Positions 61,094 through 61,327 of a stretch of DNA of 61,327 nt are shown here, in pieces. Numbering within the stretch: the first letter of the stretch is position 1; each line of letters begins with the position of its first letter. Made by a program: the position numbers and the translations under genes. The notes under the pieces were generated by a model. That model ran no database searches. It was not told the origin of the DNA and saw only the letters and a program-made list of their open reading frames with translations. Origin of the DNA: a virus; IMG/VR virus record IMGVR_UViG_3300042892_002410, positions 1-61,327 of that record, one strand, 5' to 3'.

Positions 61094-61327
61094 ATGAGCG
61101 ATATTGAACAAACTAAACAAAGACTTGAGCTACTTAAAATGGCCAGAACTCTGTTAAACGAAGAATATATCAATCGTAGAGCAGAAGATCATAACAAGTG
61201 GCTGGCCGAATGTGATGAATCTTGGCGCACTAGGCGCATCAAATTACCCTACCCACCCTTCGCTCCCTATCCCTCAGAGGCAGAGATAGTGGCCAAGGCT
61301 CTCACACTGTATAATTTTGTTAATCCA
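61094..61327 (+). CDS. conserved phage protein, 3' end outside the window
   Basis: Opens MSDIEQTKQRLELLKMARTL, LNEEYINRRAEDHNKWLAEC, later LPYPPFAPYPSEAEI. A well-conserved T4-like phage family as I recall it; unknown role. 78 codons visible, no stop before the edge. Confidence 0.75.
   Translation, partial: MSDIEQTKQRLELLKMARTLLNEEYINRRAEDHNKWLAECDESWRTRRIKLPYPPFAPYPSEAEIVAKALTLYNFVNP

Noticed and set aside
1-61327. CRISPR array
   Set aside because: No set of identical 25-40 bp repeats with regular unique spacers. The recurrent strings are promoter modules and FAELIV gene segments.
1-61327. Integrated prophage or plasmid
   Set aside because: No integrase, attachment-site duplications, plasmid replication or partition genes, and no host housekeeping genes at either edge; lytic phage genome is the simpler reading.

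Overview
This window looks like part of the genome of a large tailed phage with T4-like (myovirus) features that infects a Gram-negative bacterium. The grounds are: about 125 short, tightly overlapping genes; many small phage-type proteins; a tail-collar fibre; phage-style replication and repair enzymes (FEN-type exonuclease, ATP-dependent DNA ligase, dCMP deaminase, MazG-like protein, UvdE); AT-rich sequence; near-perfect sigma70 promoters; and a T4-late-like motif (consensus GATAAATACT) in front of virion or late-type genes. Lipoprotein and periplasmic signal peptides and a D,D-peptidase point to a Gram-negative host. No terminase, portal, capsid, polymerase, integrase, canonical tRNA or CRISPR array is visible here.

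Layout. 1-3.7 kb: UvdE, small proteins and the 5'-3' exonuclease. 3.7-7.2 kb: a run of 14 overlapping mini-genes, most encoding one tryptophan-rich family that ends in F-x-L-R-W. 7.2-17.1 kb: small conserved phage proteins, two STRSAIA paralogues, DNA ligase and a four-helix membrane protein. 17.2-25.3 kb: two lipoproteins, then a proteostasis block (ClpX, Hsp20, ClpS, ClpP) interleaved with late-type genes (phosphoesterase-like pseudoenzyme, dockerin-like protein, SprT-like protein, 503-aa protein). 25.3-35.7 kb: dense early-type mini-genes, including eight members of a second family (MNERIKEL...FAELIV.EC...FGVEE), a metallophosphoesterase and nucleotide-metabolism genes. 35.7-43.4 kb: membrane and secreted proteins, a HAD-phosphatase fusion, IF-1, a superoxide-dismutase-like protein and the tail fibre. 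43.4-55.9 kb is almost all on the minus strand: small early genes, a three-gene helicase/DNA-methyltransferase module, a GIY-YIG nuclease, a metallopeptidase and a D-Ala-D-Ala peptidase. 56-61.3 kb, plus strand: a LuxR-type regulator with three pseudo-receiver domains, a duplicated 195-aa protein, Gly/Tyr-rich proteins and a small membrane protein.

Regulation. At least 20 promoters have TTGACA or a close variant, a 17-bp spacer and TATAAT. Nine of them carry an extra dyad (GTGTA-TAATG-TACAC) over the -10 region and a shared start region leading to AAGGAG. Another set places TATAAT only 6-9 nt before the ATG, so the mRNAs should be leaderless; several late-type genes show the same geometry with GATAAATA-like boxes. 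Strong hairpin-T terminators often abut the next promoter.

The most interesting candidates for undescribed biology are the LRW mini-gene array, whose conserved C-terminal codons also form the ribosome-binding site of the next gene; the leaderless early and late genes; the ClpX-ClpS-ClpP set without ClpA; the helicase/methyltransferase module; the triple pseudo-receiver regulator; and a shared N-terminal peptide on two late genes that could direct cargo, including a dismutase, into the capsid.
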